20,754 nucleotides of DNA. Origin: Oscillospiraceae bacterium. Its GTDB lineage: Bacteria > Bacillota > Clostridia > Oscillospirales > Oscillospiraceae. Positions 6,747 to 14,450 of the stretch are shown here, in pieces. The notes beneath the pieces were generated by a model that made no database searches, was not told where the DNA came from, and saw only the letters and a program-made list of their open reading frames with translations. How positions within the stretch are numbered: the stretch's first letter is position 1; each line of letters opens with the position of its first letter. Location: contig JAFSZQ010000029.1 of assembly GCA_017458885.1 (NCBI GenBank), positions 1-20,754 on the forward strand. The letters run 5' to 3'. The position numbers and the translations under genes are program-made.

Positions 6747-7426
6747 TCGCCGCCGCGGGGCTCTGCTCCCGCCGGACGGCGGAGGCGTGGATCGAGGCGG
6801 GGCGCGTGACGGTGAACGGCGCGCCCGTGGCGCTCGGGAGCCGCGCCGACCCCGGCCGCGACGAGGTCTGCGTGGACGGTGTGCCGCTCGCGCCCGCGCG
6901 AAAGCGGTATCTCATGCTCAATAAGCCGCGCGGCTGCGTCTGCACGCTGTCGGACGAGCAGGGGCGCCCCACGGTGGCGGAGCTGGTCGCGGACTGCGGC
7001 GCGCGCGTCGTGCCCGTCGGGCGGCTCGACTTCGACTCCGAGGGCCTGCTGCTGCTGACGAACGACGGCGCGTGGCTCCAGCGCGTCCTGCACCCGAAGT
7101 ACGGGGTGGAGAAAGCCTACCGTGTGACCGTGGCGGGCGACGTGCGCGGCGCGGCGGCAAAGCTCGCGGCGCTGCGAGACCTGGACGGCGAGCCGATCCG
7201 CCCCGCGCGGGTGGAGACACTGCGCGAGGGGCGCGAGACGGCGGAGTACGAGATCGTCCTCCACGAGGGCAAGAACCGCCAGATACGGCGTATGTGCGCC
7301 GCCGTAGGGCTGCACGTCAAGCGCCTGCGGCGCGTGCGGGAGCATCGCCTGTTGCTCGGCGATCTGCCGAGCGGCAAATGGAGAGACCTGACCGCGGAGG
7401 AGCTCCGCGATTTTGAGAAAGCATGA
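6722..7426 (+). CDS. rluB: rRNA pseudouridine synthase, RluB/RsuA family
   Basis: The enzyme converts a uridine in rRNA to pseudouridine. An N-terminal S4 RNA-binding domain (residues about 1-55, LIAAAGLCSRRTAEAWI) is followed by the catalytic domain with YLMLNKPRGCVCT and the signature GRLDFDSEGLLLLTNDG, in which Asp103 is the catalytic residue. The C-terminal EGKNRQIRRMC motif is also family-specific. The likely start is TTG 6722, eight bases after GGAGGGG (6707-6713). It therefore begins 25 bases before the end of dacF, in another frame. The product is 234 residues. RluB is the usual assignment for this gene order, but RsuA or RluE cannot be excluded from sequence alone. Confidence 0.88.
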   Translation: MEERVQKLIAAAGLCSRRTAEAWIEAGRVTVNGAPVALGSRADPGRDEVCVDGVPLAPARKRYLMLNKPRGCVCTLSDEQGRPTVAELVADCGARVVPVGRLDFDSEGLLLLTNDGAWLQRVLHPKYGVEKAYRVTVAGDVRGAAAKLAALRDLDGEPIRPARVETLREGRETAEYEIVLHEGKNRQIRRMCAAVGLHVKRLRRVREHRLLLGDLPSGKWRDLTAEELRDFEKA

Positions 7427-7438
7427 GGGTGGGAGAAG

Positions 7439-8302
7439 ATGGCAAAGAATATCTTACATACGATCGAGAAGAATATGATGAGCTTTTCCAAGGGACAGAA
7501 GCTCATCGCGCGCTATATCCTCGACAACTACGACAAGGCGGCGTTCATGACGGCGAGCAGGCTCGGCAAGACCGTGCAGGTCAGCGAGTCCACCGTCGTG
7601 CGCTTCGCGACGCAGCTCGGCTACAGCGGCTATCCCAGTATGCAGCGCGCGCTGCAGGAGATGATCCGCGGCAAGCTCACGTCCATCCAGCGCATCCAGG
7701 CGTCGGACGGCTCGCTGGGCGGCAGCGACCTCGTGACGAACGTGCTGCACCGCGACATGGAGCGGCTGCGCACGGCGATCGACCAGACCGACGCGGCGGA
7801 GTTCGACCGCGTGACGGAGCTGATCACGGGCGCGAGGCGCATCTACATCGTGGGCTTCCGCTCGTCCTCGTTCCTTGCGGGCTACCTCAACTTTTACTTC
7901 CGCCTCATCTTCGACAACGTGACGTTCGTGCAGGGCGGCGCGGCGGGGACGTTCGACCAGATCTTCCGCGTCGGGCCGGGCGACGTGGTGTTCGCCATCA
8001 GCTTCCCGCGCTATTCGGAGCTGGCGCTCAAGACCGTCCGCTTCGCCAAAGACCGCGGCGCGACGATCCTCGGCCTCACGGACAGCGAGATGTCACCCGT
8101 CGCGCGCGCGGCGGACGGCACGCTGCTGATGCGCAACGAGATGATCTCCTTCGTCGATTCGCTCGCCGCGCCGATGAGTATGCTCAACGCGCTCATTCTC
8201 GCCTGCGCGCGCCGGAAGGGCACGGACGTCTCCACCAGCTTCTCCGAGCTGGAGCAGGTCTGGGAGCAGTTCTCCATCTTCGGCAAGACCGAGGATGAGT
8301 AA
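7439..8302 (+). CDS. MurR/RpiR-family transcriptional regulator
   Basis: This 287-residue protein has an N-terminal helix-turn-helix domain of the RpiR type (residues about 1-75, with SKGQKLIARYILDNYD and then VSESTVVRFATQLGYSGYP). A SIS sugar-phosphate-binding domain follows (about 120-250, with RRIYIVGFRSSSFLAGYL and VGPGDVVFAISFPRYSE). Family members usually sense phosphorylated sugars and regulate sugar or cell-wall amino-sugar genes. No sugar-metabolism operon is adjacent, so the target is unknown. The gene lies 12 bases after rluB, with GGGTGGGAG upstream of its ATG, and overlaps the next gene by eight bases. It looks like an embedded member of the long unit rather than a local regulator with a divergent target. 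Confidence 0.92.
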   Translation: MAKNILHTIEKNMMSFSKGQKLIARYILDNYDKAAFMTASRLGKTVQVSESTVVRFATQLGYSGYPSMQRALQEMIRGKLTSIQRIQASDGSLGGSDLVTNVLHRDMERLRTAIDQTDAAEFDRVTELITGARRIYIVGFRSSSFLAGYLNFYFRLIFDNVTFVQGGAAGTFDQIFRVGPGDVVFAISFPRYSELALKTVRFAKDRGATILGLTDSEMSPVARAADGTLLMRNEMISFVDSLAAPMSMLNALILACARRKGTDVSTSFSELEQVWEQFSIFGKTEDE

Positions 8303-9527
8303 ATCGGTGGTCGTCGTCGGCGGCGGAGCCGCCGGCATGATGGCGGCGGTCTTTTGCGCCCGCGCGGGCGGCGAAGTCACGCTGCTGGAGCCGAACGAAC
8401 GCCTCGGCAAGAAGCTCAACATCACGGGCAAGGGGCGCTGCAACGTCACGAACGACAGCGGGCGCGAGGAGCTGATCGCTCACGTTTCGCGTAATGGAAA
8501 ATTCCTTTACAGCGTATTCTCCAACTGGGATGGGCGCGACACGATGGCGTTCTTTGAGGCGCTGGGCGTGCCGCTGAAGGTCGAGCGCGGGCGGCGCGTC
8601 TATCCGGTCTCCGACCGCGCGTTCGACGTCAGCGCCGCGCTGGAGCGGGAGCTGAAGCGCCTCGGCGTCCGCCTCGTGCGCGACCGCGCCGTTGCGCTCA
8701 TTCTGCGCGAGGGGCGCGTCGCGGGCGTCAAGGGCGAACGCGGGCGTTACGACGCGGACGCGGTCGTCGTCGCGACGGGCGGCGTGTCCTATCCCGCGAC
8801 GGGCAGCACCGGCGACGGCTACCGCCTCGCGAAGCAGGCGGGGCACACGGTCGTGCCGCCGCGCGCGTCGCTCGTGCCGCTCGAGAGCGGAGACGCCGAC
8901 TGCGCCGCGATGCAGGGGCTCTCGCTGCGAAACGTCGCGCTGACGGTGCGGGACGGGAGGAACAAGGTCGTTTTCGAGGAGCAGGGCGAGCTGCTGTTCA
9001 CGCACTTCGGCGTCAGCGGCCCGCTGGTCTTGTCCGCGAGCGCGCATATGCGCGACTGGGAGAGCGGCGGCTGCCGCCTTGTGATCGACCTGAAGCCCGC
9101 GCTCGACGAGAAGAAGCTGGACGAGCGGCTGCTGCGCGACCTCGCGGAGCGGAGCAACCAAAATTTCGACAACGTGCTCGGCGGGCTGGTTCCGAGGAGC
9201 ATGATCCCCGTCCTCGTGCGCCGCACGGGGATACCGGCGGATACGAAGGCGCACTCCGTCACCAGGGAGCAGCGCCGGCGGCTGCTGGACGCGCTCAAGC
9301 GGTTCGAGATCGCCGTCAGCGGCGCGCACCCCGTGGAGGAGGCGGTCGTCACCTCCGGCGGCGTCAAGGTCGGCGAGATCGACCCGCACACGATGGCGTC
9401 CAAGCTGGTCGAGGGGCTGTACTTCGCGGGCGAGGTGCTGGACGTGGACGCCTGCACGGGCGGATATAATCTGCAGATCGCGTGGGCGACGGGGAAAGCG
9501 GCGGGCGAAGCCGCCGCGGAGCGATAG
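8295..9527 (+). CDS. HI0933/YhiN-type FAD-dependent flavoprotein
   Basis: This 410-residue protein begins with a Rossmann dinucleotide-binding motif, VVVGGGAAGMMAA (GGGAAG at residues 9-14), and then the family pattern LGKKLNITGKGRCNVTN. Further support comes from the second nucleotide-contacting stretch VVVATGGVSYPATGSTGDG and the C-terminal FAGEVLDVDACTGGYNLQIA. These define the HI0933-like (YhiN, aminoacetone oxidase-type) flavoproteins. The physiological substrate is generally unknown. In Clostridia the gene commonly precedes cmk, as here. The ATG lies within the end of the rpiR-like gene. Confidence 0.9.
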   Translation: MSKSVVVVGGGAAGMMAAVFCARAGGEVTLLEPNERLGKKLNITGKGRCNVTNDSGREELIAHVSRNGKFLYSVFSNWDGRDTMAFFEALGVPLKVERGRRVYPVSDRAFDVSAALERELKRLGVRLVRDRAVALILREGRVAGVKGERGRYDADAVVVATGGVSYPATGSTGDGYRLAKQAGHTVVPPRASLVPLESGDADCAAMQGLSLRNVALTVRDGRNKVVFEEQGELLFTHFGVSGPLVLSASAHMRDWESGGCRLVIDLKPALDEKKLDERLLRDLAERSNQNFDNVLGGLVPRSMIPVLVRRTGIPADTKAHSVTREQRRRLLDALKRFEIAVSGAHPVEEAVVTSGGVKVGEIDPHTMASKLVEGLYFAGEVLDVDACTGGYNLQIAWATGKAAGEAAAER

Positions 9528-9536
9528 GAGAGAGAC

Positions 9537-10220
9537 ATGGAACAGAAACGATACGCCGTCGCGGTGGACGGGCCCTCCGGCGCGGGCAAGAGCACGCTGG
9601 CGCGCGCCGTCGCGCGGGAACTGGATATCACCTACGTCGATACGGGCGCGATCTACCGCGTGATCGCCCTCGCGGCGCTGCGCCGCGGCGTCGGGCCGGA
9701 GGACGGCCCAGCGGTCGCCGCGCTGCTGCCGGAGCTGTCCGTCGCCCTGCGGCACGGGGACGACGGGGAACAGCGGATGTACCTGAACGGCGAGGACGTG
9801 TCGGCGGACATCCGCCTGCCGGAGGTGTCCATGTACGCCTCCGCCGTGTCGGCGCTGCCGGCCGTGCGCGCGTACCTGCTGGAGATGCAGCGGAGGTTCG
9901 CCCGCGAGCGGAGCGTCATCATGGACGGGCGCGACATCGGCACCGTCGTCCTGCCGGACGCGGCGGTGAAGATATTTTTGACCGCCGACGCGGAGGTGCG
10001 CGCGCGGCGCCGCGGTCTCGAGCTGGAGCAGCGCGGCACGCCGAAGCCCTATGCCGAGGTGCTCGCGGAGCTGCGACAGCGCGACTGGAACGACTCCCAC
10101 CGCGCCATCGCGCCGCTCAAGCAGGCGGCGGACGCGGTGCTGCTCGACACGTCGGCGCTCGACTTCGAGCAGAGCAAGGCGCTGATGCTCAAGACCATCC
10201 GCGAGAGGGCGGGGCTATGA
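9537..10220 (+). CDS. cmk: Cytidylate kinase
   Basis: The enzyme phosphorylates CMP and dCMP with ATP, recycling pyrimidine nucleotides. The P-loop DGPSGAGKST occupies residues 11-20. YVDTGAIYR matches the TGAMYR substrate motif, and VIMDGRDIGTVVLPDA is the classic CMP-binding segment. The lid has RRRGLELEQRG and the C-terminal region RDWNDSHRAIAPL. At 227 residues the length is normal. AGGAGA lies about five bases before the ATG. The stop overlaps the plsC start by four bases (ATGA). The order cmk-plsC-ispH-rpsA is a recurrent clostridial arrangement. Confidence 0.97.
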   Translation: MEQKRYAVAVDGPSGAGKSTLARAVARELDITYVDTGAIYRVIALAALRRGVGPEDGPAVAALLPELSVALRHGDDGEQRMYLNGEDVSADIRLPEVSMYASAVSALPAVRAYLLEMQRRFARERSVIMDGRDIGTVVLPDAAVKIFLTADAEVRARRRGLELEQRGTPKPYAEVLAELRQRDWNDSHRAIAPLKQAADAVLLDTSALDFEQSKALMLKTIRERAGL

Positions 10221-10816
10221 CGAGATTTTACCGGTTTTTCCATCTGGTCTTTTATCCGATCCTTTGGCTGCTGTTCCCGTTCACCTTCCACGGGCGGGAG
10301 AACGTGCCGAAGGATCGTCCCGTCGTCTTCTGCGCGAACCACGCCCACGCGATGGACCCGTTCCTGCTGGCGCTGGGGCTCCCGCGGACGATGCCGATCC
10401 GCTTCATGGCGAAAAAGGAGCTGATGGACGCGCCGCTGCTGGGGTGGTTCCTCGGCAAGCTGGGCGCTTACAGCGTTGACCGCGGGCACTCCGACGCGAA
10501 GGCGCTCCGCACGTCCATCGAGTCGCTGCGCGACGGGGTCAGCCTGCTCGTGTTCCCCGAGGGCACCCGCGTCAAACACGAGGGCGATGAGCGCGCGAAG
10601 CGCGGCGCCGTCGTGATCGCCATGCGCACGGGCGTGCCGATGCTTCCGGTCTACGTCGGCACGCCGCGCAAGCTGTTCCGCATGACGCACGTCGTCTTCG
10701 GCGAGCCGTTCGAGGCGCGGGGCGAAGCGCGCCGCGCCACGCCGGAGGAGTACCAGGGCTATGCCGACGAGATCATGCGCCGCGCCTACGCGCTGGGCAG
10801 GGAGTGGGAGAAGTGA
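10217..10816 (+). CDS. plsC: 1-acyl-sn-glycerol-3-phosphate acyltransferase
   Basis: This 199-residue enzyme of the PlsC/LPLAT family acylates lysophosphatidic acid to phosphatidic acid at the membrane. The catalytic HX4D motif is H42-AHAM-D47 within CANHAHAMDPF. The substrate-binding motif FPEGTR lies at 113-118. A hydrophobic N-terminal stretch (residues about 7-24) likely inserts into the membrane. The ATG overlaps the cmk stop, and the stop overlaps the GTG start of ispH-rpsA (GTGA), so the three genes are translationally coupled. The exact acyl specificity cannot be read. Confidence 0.93.
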   Translation: MTRFYRFFHLVFYPILWLLFPFTFHGRENVPKDRPVVFCANHAHAMDPFLLALGLPRTMPIRFMAKKELMDAPLLGWFLGKLGAYSVDRGHSDAKALRTSIESLRDGVSLLVFPEGTRVKHEGDERAKRGAVVIAMRTGVPMLPVYVGTPRKLFRMTHVVFGEPFEARGEARRATPEEYQGYADEIMRRAYALGREWEK

Positions 10817-12858
10817 AGGTCATCCTGGCAAAGTCCGCAGGCTTCTGCCGCGGCGTGGAACGCGCGGTCGCGCTCGCGGAGCGGACGGCGAAGGAGCGCG
10901 GCGGCGCGATGCTTGGCAGCCTCATCCACAACGACGCCGTTATCCGCGAGCTGGAAACGCTCGGGATGCGGCGCATCTCGTCGCCGGACGAGGCGGCGGC
11001 GGGGGAGGCGGTGCTGATCCGCTCCCACGGCGAGCGGCGCGAGGTACTGGACGCGCTGAAAGCGCGCGGCGCGGAGATCGTGGACGCGACCTGCCCCCAT
11101 GTGCAGCGCGCGCAGCGTCTCGTCGAGCAGGCGGCGCGCGAGGGCGCGCAGGCGCTCATCGTCGGCGAGGCGAGCCACCCCGAGGTCGTCGCCGTCGCGA
11201 GCCGCTGTCCCGGCGCGGCGGTGTGCGCCTCGCCGGCGGAGACAGCGGCATGGCTGGAGAGCGATTACGACCCGGATCGCCCCGTCCTCGCCGTCGCGCA
11301 GACGACCTGCATCCGCTCCGTCTGGGAAAATTGCCTGAAAATTCTAAAAAAAGAGTGTACAAATGTAAAAAGCTGTGATACAATATGCGGAGCTACGCAG
11401 AGGCGTCAGCTCGAAGCGGCGGAGATCGCCGCGCGGGTCGACGTGATGGTGGTAGTCGGAGACCGCAAAAGCTCTAACACGAGACATTTGACAGAGATCT
11501 GCCAAGAGGCTTGTCCCCGCGTCGTCCAGATCGAGACGGCGGACGAGCTCTCGCCGGACGTCTTTTCAGGTTGCATGACTGCGGGACTTACCGCCGGCGC
11601 TTCAACGCCTGCTAGCATCATGAAGGAGGTATATGCAACCATGACGGAAGAGATCAGAAACGAAGAAAACCAGGTAGAGGAGACCGCGCCGGTGGAGGCG
11701 CCTGTCCCCGAAAAGCGCGAGATCGCCGAGAGCGACACCTTTGAGGAGATGCTGGAGAAATCCTTCAAGACCCTCAATACCGGCGACAAGGTGACCGGCG
11801 TGGTCACGGCGATCGGCGCGACGGAGATCCAGGTCGACCTCGGCTGCAAGCAGGCGGGCTATATCCCCATCACCGAGCTCAGCGCCGACCCCGACGCAAA
11901 GGTCGAGGACATCGTGCATGTCGGCGACGAGATCGAGACCTACATCGTCCGCGTCAACGACGTCGAGGGCTACGCCACGCTCTCGAAGAAGCGCCTCGAC
12001 GCGGTCAAGGTCTGGGAGGACATCGAGAAGGCGGTCGAGGAGAAGACCGTGCTCGAGGGCACCGTCACCGAGATCAACAAGGGCGGCGTGGTCGTGTCCG
12101 TCAAGGGCGTGCGCGTGTTCGTGCCCGCGTCCCAGAGCGGTCAGCCCCGCGACGCAGACCTCAGCGCGATGGTCAAGGAGACCGTCAAGCTCCGCATCAC
12201 CGAGGTCAACCGCGCCCGCCGCCGCGTCGTCGGCTCCATCCGCAGCGTGCTCAACGAGGCGCGCGCCGCGGCGCAGAAGGAAGTCTGGGACAACATCGAG
12301 GTCGGCAAGCATTACGACGGCGTCGTGAAGTCCATGACCAGCTACGGCGTGTTCGTGGACATCGGCGGCGTGGACGGCATGGTGCACATCTCCGAGCTGT
12401 CCTGGAGCCGCATCAAGCACCCCTCCGAGATCGTCAAGGTCGGCGACCGGCTGGACGTGTACGTCATCTCGTTCGACGCGGAGAAGCACAAGATCTCCCT
12501 CGGCGTCAAGGATCGCACCCAGAACCCGTGGGACGTGTTCATGAAGACCTATCAGGTCGGCGACGTCGCGAAGGTGCGCATCGTCAAGCTCATGACCTTC
12601 GGCGCGTTCGCCGAGGTCGTCCCCGGCGTGGACGGGCTGATCCACATCTCCCAGATTGCCGACCGACGCATCGAGAAGCCCGGCGACGTGCTGACCGAGG
12701 GCGAGACCGTCGAGGCGAAGATCACCGCCGTGGACGAGGAGAAGCAGAAGATCTCGCTCAGCATCCGCGCGATCCTCACCCCCGCGCCCCTGTACGAGGA
12801 CGAGGAGGACGAGGCGCCTGCCGCCGAGGAAGCTTCGGAGGCTCCTGCGGAGGAGTGA
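10813..12858 (+). CDS. ispH-rpsA: Fusion of IspH (HMBPP reductase) and ribosomal protein S1
   Basis: A single 681-residue frame joins two enzymes. Residues 1-276 are a complete IspH, the [4Fe-4S] enzyme of the last MEP-pathway step (HMBPP to IPP and DMAPP). The cluster ligands C12, C94 and C192 are present, with H39, H72, H122, E124, T165 and the SSNT and GASTP substrate motifs. Residues 277-681 are an S1 protein with four S1/OB domains (about 324-395, 410-480, 497-567 and 582-655) and an acidic Ala/Glu tail. GTG 10813 gives the standard IspH N-terminus, follows AGGGAGTGGGAG and overlaps the plsC stop. IspH-RpsA fusions are known in Clostridia. ATG 11641, at the exact domain boundary, has its own AAGGAGGT site and could also yield free S1. 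Confidence 0.96.
   Translation: MKVILAKSAGFCRGVERAVALAERTAKERGGAMLGSLIHNDAVIRELETLGMRRISSPDEAAAGEAVLIRSHGERREVLDALKARGAEIVDATCPHVQRAQRLVEQAAREGAQALIVGEASHPEVVAVASRCPGAAVCASPAETAAWLESDYDPDRPVLAVAQTTCIRSVWENCLKILKKECTNVKSCDTICGATQRRQLEAAEIAARVDVMVVVGDRKSSNTRHLTEICQEACPRVVQIETADELSPDVFSGCMTAGLTAGASTPASIMKEVYATMTEEIRNEENQVEETAPVEAPVPEKREIAESDTFEEMLEKSFKTLNTGDKVTGVVTAIGATEIQVDLGCKQAGYIPITELSADPDAKVEDIVHVGDEIETYIVRVNDVEGYATLSKKRLDAVKVWEDIEKAVEEKTVLEGTVTEINKGGVVVSVKGVRVFVPASQSGQPRDADLSAMVKETVKLRITEVNRARRRVVGSIRSVLNEARAAAQKEVWDNIEVGKHYDGVVKSMTSYGVFVDIGGVDGMVHISELSWSRIKHPSEIVKVGDRLDVYVISFDAEKHKISLGVKDRTQNPWDVFMKTYQVGDVAKVRIVKLMTFGAFAEVVPGVDGLIHISQIADRRIEKPGDVLTEGETVEAKITAVDEEKQKISLSIRAILTPAPLYEDEEDEAPAAEEASEAPAEE
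11356..11384 (+). promoter_or_regulatory. Candidate internal promoter for the rpsA half
   Basis: TGTACA (11356-11361) and TACAAT (11379-11384) are separated by 17 bases, with an extended -10 TG at 11376-11377. They lie in a conspicuously AT-rich stretch (about 11328-11390) that uses codons such as CTA, ATA and AGG, rare elsewhere in the window. Transcription would start near 11391, about 250 bases before ATG 11641. Confidence 0.45.
11623..11643 (+). promoter_or_regulatory. Candidate internal ribosome-binding site and start for free S1
   Basis: A full AAGGAGGT (11623-11630) lies ten bases before an in-frame ATG (11641), exactly at the IspH/S1 boundary. Starting here would give a 405-residue S1. 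Caution: the site falls in codons for a conserved Lys-Glu-Val of IspH, so the match could be a by-product of coding. Confidence 0.45.
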
Positions 12859-12875
12859 GCCCGAAAACGGAAGAA

Positions 12876-12902
12876 GGGACAGGCAGCGCCTGTCCCTTTT
12901 TT
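12876..12902 (+). terminator. Intrinsic terminator after ispH-rpsA
   Basis: GGGACAGGC (12876-12884) pairs perfectly with GCCTGTCCC (12888-12896) around an AGC loop, followed by six T. It lies 17 bases after the rpsA stop and only 31 bases before the next start codon. Confidence 0.92.
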
Positions 12903-12933
12903 GAGAACGACACAAAATGGAGGAATTACCGTT

Positions 12934-14268
12934 ATGGATTACGCCGCGCTCTATCAGCAGAAGCTGACCACCGCCGAGGAAGCCGTCAAGCTCGTCAAGT
13001 CCGGCGACTGGGTCGATTACGGCTGGTGCACGAACCATCCCTACACGCTCGACAAGGCGCTCGCGAGGCGCGCGGACGAGCTGCATGACGTGAAGCTCCG
13101 CGGCGGCGTGACGCTGTGGATGCCCGCCGTCGCCGAGGCGGAGAACGGGCATTTCATCTGGCACTCCTGGCACTGCACGGGCGTCGACCGCAAGATCATC
13201 GCCGCGGGCAAGGGCTTTTTCTCGCCCATGCGCTACAGCGAGCTGCCGCGCTTCTACCGCGACGGCAACGCCAAGGTGGACGTCGCCATGATCCAGGTCA
13301 CGCCCATGGACAAGCACGGCAACTTCAGTTTCGCCCTCGGCGCGTCGCACCTCGCGGATATGCTGGCGAAGGCGAAGAAGATCGTCGTCGAGGTCAACAC
13401 GAACCAGCCGTGGGTCTTCGGGCTGACCGGCACCGAGATCAACATCAAGGACGTGGATTTCGTCGTCGAGGGCGAGAACCCACCCGTCGGCGCGCTGCCG
13501 CCCGCCGCCGAGCCGACGGACGTGGACGTCGCGGTGGCGAACCTCGTCGTGCCGGAGATCCCCAACGGCGCGTGCCTCCAGCTCGGCATCGGCGGGATGC
13601 CGAACACCATCGGCTCCGTGCTCGCGACCTCCGACCTCAAGGATCTCTCCGCGCACACGGAGATGTATGTGGACGGCTTCGTCGATCTTGCGCTCGCGGG
13701 CAAGATCACGGGCAGGAACAAGGCGCTCGACCGCGGCAGGCAGGTCTACGCCTTCGCCGCCGGCACGCAGAAGATGTACGACTACATGGACCGCAACCCC
13801 GACGTCATGGCGGCGCCGGTGGATTACACGAACGACGTGCGCGTCATCGCGCAGATCGACAACTTCATCTCCATCAACAACGCCATCGACTGCGACCTGT
13901 TCGGTCAGGTCAACGCCGAGAGCGCGGGCGTGAAGCACATCTCCGGCACGGGCGGGCAGCTCGACTTCTGCATGGGCGCGTACCTCTCGAACGGCGGCAA
14001 GAGCTTCATCTGTATGTCCTCCACCGTCAAGGGCAAGGACGGCACGGTCAAGAGCCGCATCGTGCCCACGCTGACCCCCGGCTCCATCGCCACAGACCCG
14101 CGCTCGTGCACGCAGTACGTCGTCACCGAGTACGGCATGGTGAACCTGAAGGGGCTTTCGACCTGGGAGCGGGCGGAGGCGCTCATCTCCATCGCGCACC
14201 CCGACTTCCGCGAGGAGTTGATCGCGGAGGCGGAGAAAATGCACATCTGGCGCAGGAGCAGCCGATAA
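12934..14268 (+). CDS. but: Butyryl-CoA:acetate CoA-transferase (acetyl-CoA hydrolase/transferase family)
   Basis: This 444-residue enzyme belongs to the family I CoA-transferases that move CoA between acyl groups through a glutamyl-CoA intermediate. Residues 72-81 ([10 protein letters not shown]) and 241-256 ([16 protein letters not shown]) correspond to the conserved blocks used to recognise butyryl-CoA:acetate transferases of gut butyrate producers. E243 is the likely catalytic glutamate. GIGGMPN (218-224) is the CoA-site loop. The product would convert butyryl-CoA and acetate to butyrate and acetyl-CoA. 4-Hydroxybutyrate or propionyl specificity is the main alternative. ATG 12934 has GGAGG ten bases upstream. 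The gene stands alone between two terminators, and I see no promoter of its own. Confidence 0.83.
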   Translation: MDYAALYQQKLTTAEEAVKLVKSGDWVDYGWCTNHPYTLDKALARRADELHDVKLRGGVTLWMPAVAEAENGHFIWHSWHCTGVDRKIIAAGKGFFSPMRYSELPRFYRDGNAKVDVAMIQVTPMDKHGNFSFALGASHLADMLAKAKKIVVEVNTNQPWVFGLTGTEINIKDVDFVVEGENPPVGALPPAAEPTDVDVAVANLVVPEIPNGACLQLGIGGMPNTIGSVLATSDLKDLSAHTEMYVDGFVDLALAGKITGRNKALDRGRQVYAFAAGTQKMYDYMDRNPDVMAAPVDYTNDVRVIAQIDNFISINNAIDCDLFGQVNAESAGVKHISGTGGQLDFCMGAYLSNGGKSFICMSSTVKGKDGTVKSRIVPTLTPGSIATDPRSCTQYVVTEYGMVNLKGLSTWERAEALISIAHPDFREELIAEAEKMHIWRRSSR

Positions 14269-14283
14269 AAATTTTTTCTCCCG

Positions 14284-14318
14284 AAAGGGCGGATACCAAG
14301 ACGGTATCCGCCCTTTTT
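14284..14318 (+). terminator. Intrinsic terminator after but
   Basis: GGGCGGATACC (14287-14297) pairs perfectly with GGTATCCGCCC (14303-14313) around AAGAC, extended by AAA/TTT and ending in five T. Confidence 0.93.
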
Positions 14319-14343
14319 CGCGAAAATTTGCAGGAATCGGGAC

Positions 14344-14372
14344 TTGAAAAATCAGGAAAAAAGCGTTATACT
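14344..14372 (+). promoter_or_regulatory. Sigma-A-type promoter for carD-ispD-ispF
   Basis: TTGAAA (14344-14349), a 17-base spacer and TATACT (14367-14372). The predicted transcription start is near 14379. A GCGCG/CGCGC hairpin (14405-14420) lies in the leader, just upstream of the AGGAGGT ribosome-binding site (14434-14440). Confidence 0.72.
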
Positions 14373-14450
14373 ATGTATGGAAGATTATGCGCTATTTTCG
14401 ACGGGCGCGCTTTTTCGCGCGGCTCTGTCAGAGAGGAGGTGGGCAAAAGC

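Noticed and set aside
8193..10100. 635-codon open frame on the minus strand
   Set aside because: Antisense to rpiR, the flavoprotein gene and cmk, all well supported by conserved motifs. No own ribosome-binding site or family pattern.
11488..11493. Perfect TTGACA as an internal promoter in ispH
   Set aside because: No acceptable -10 box 16-18 bases downstream; the position gives TTGTCC.
11602..14244. 880-codon open frame on the minus strand
   Set aside because: Antisense to rpsA and but. Asp/Leu/Val/His-rich repetition is the mirror of S1 and CoA-transferase codons.
14373..14450. 26-residue N-terminal extension of CarD from ATG 14373
   Set aside because: The codon directly follows the -10 box and would not be in the transcript; the AGGAGGT site serves ATG 14451.
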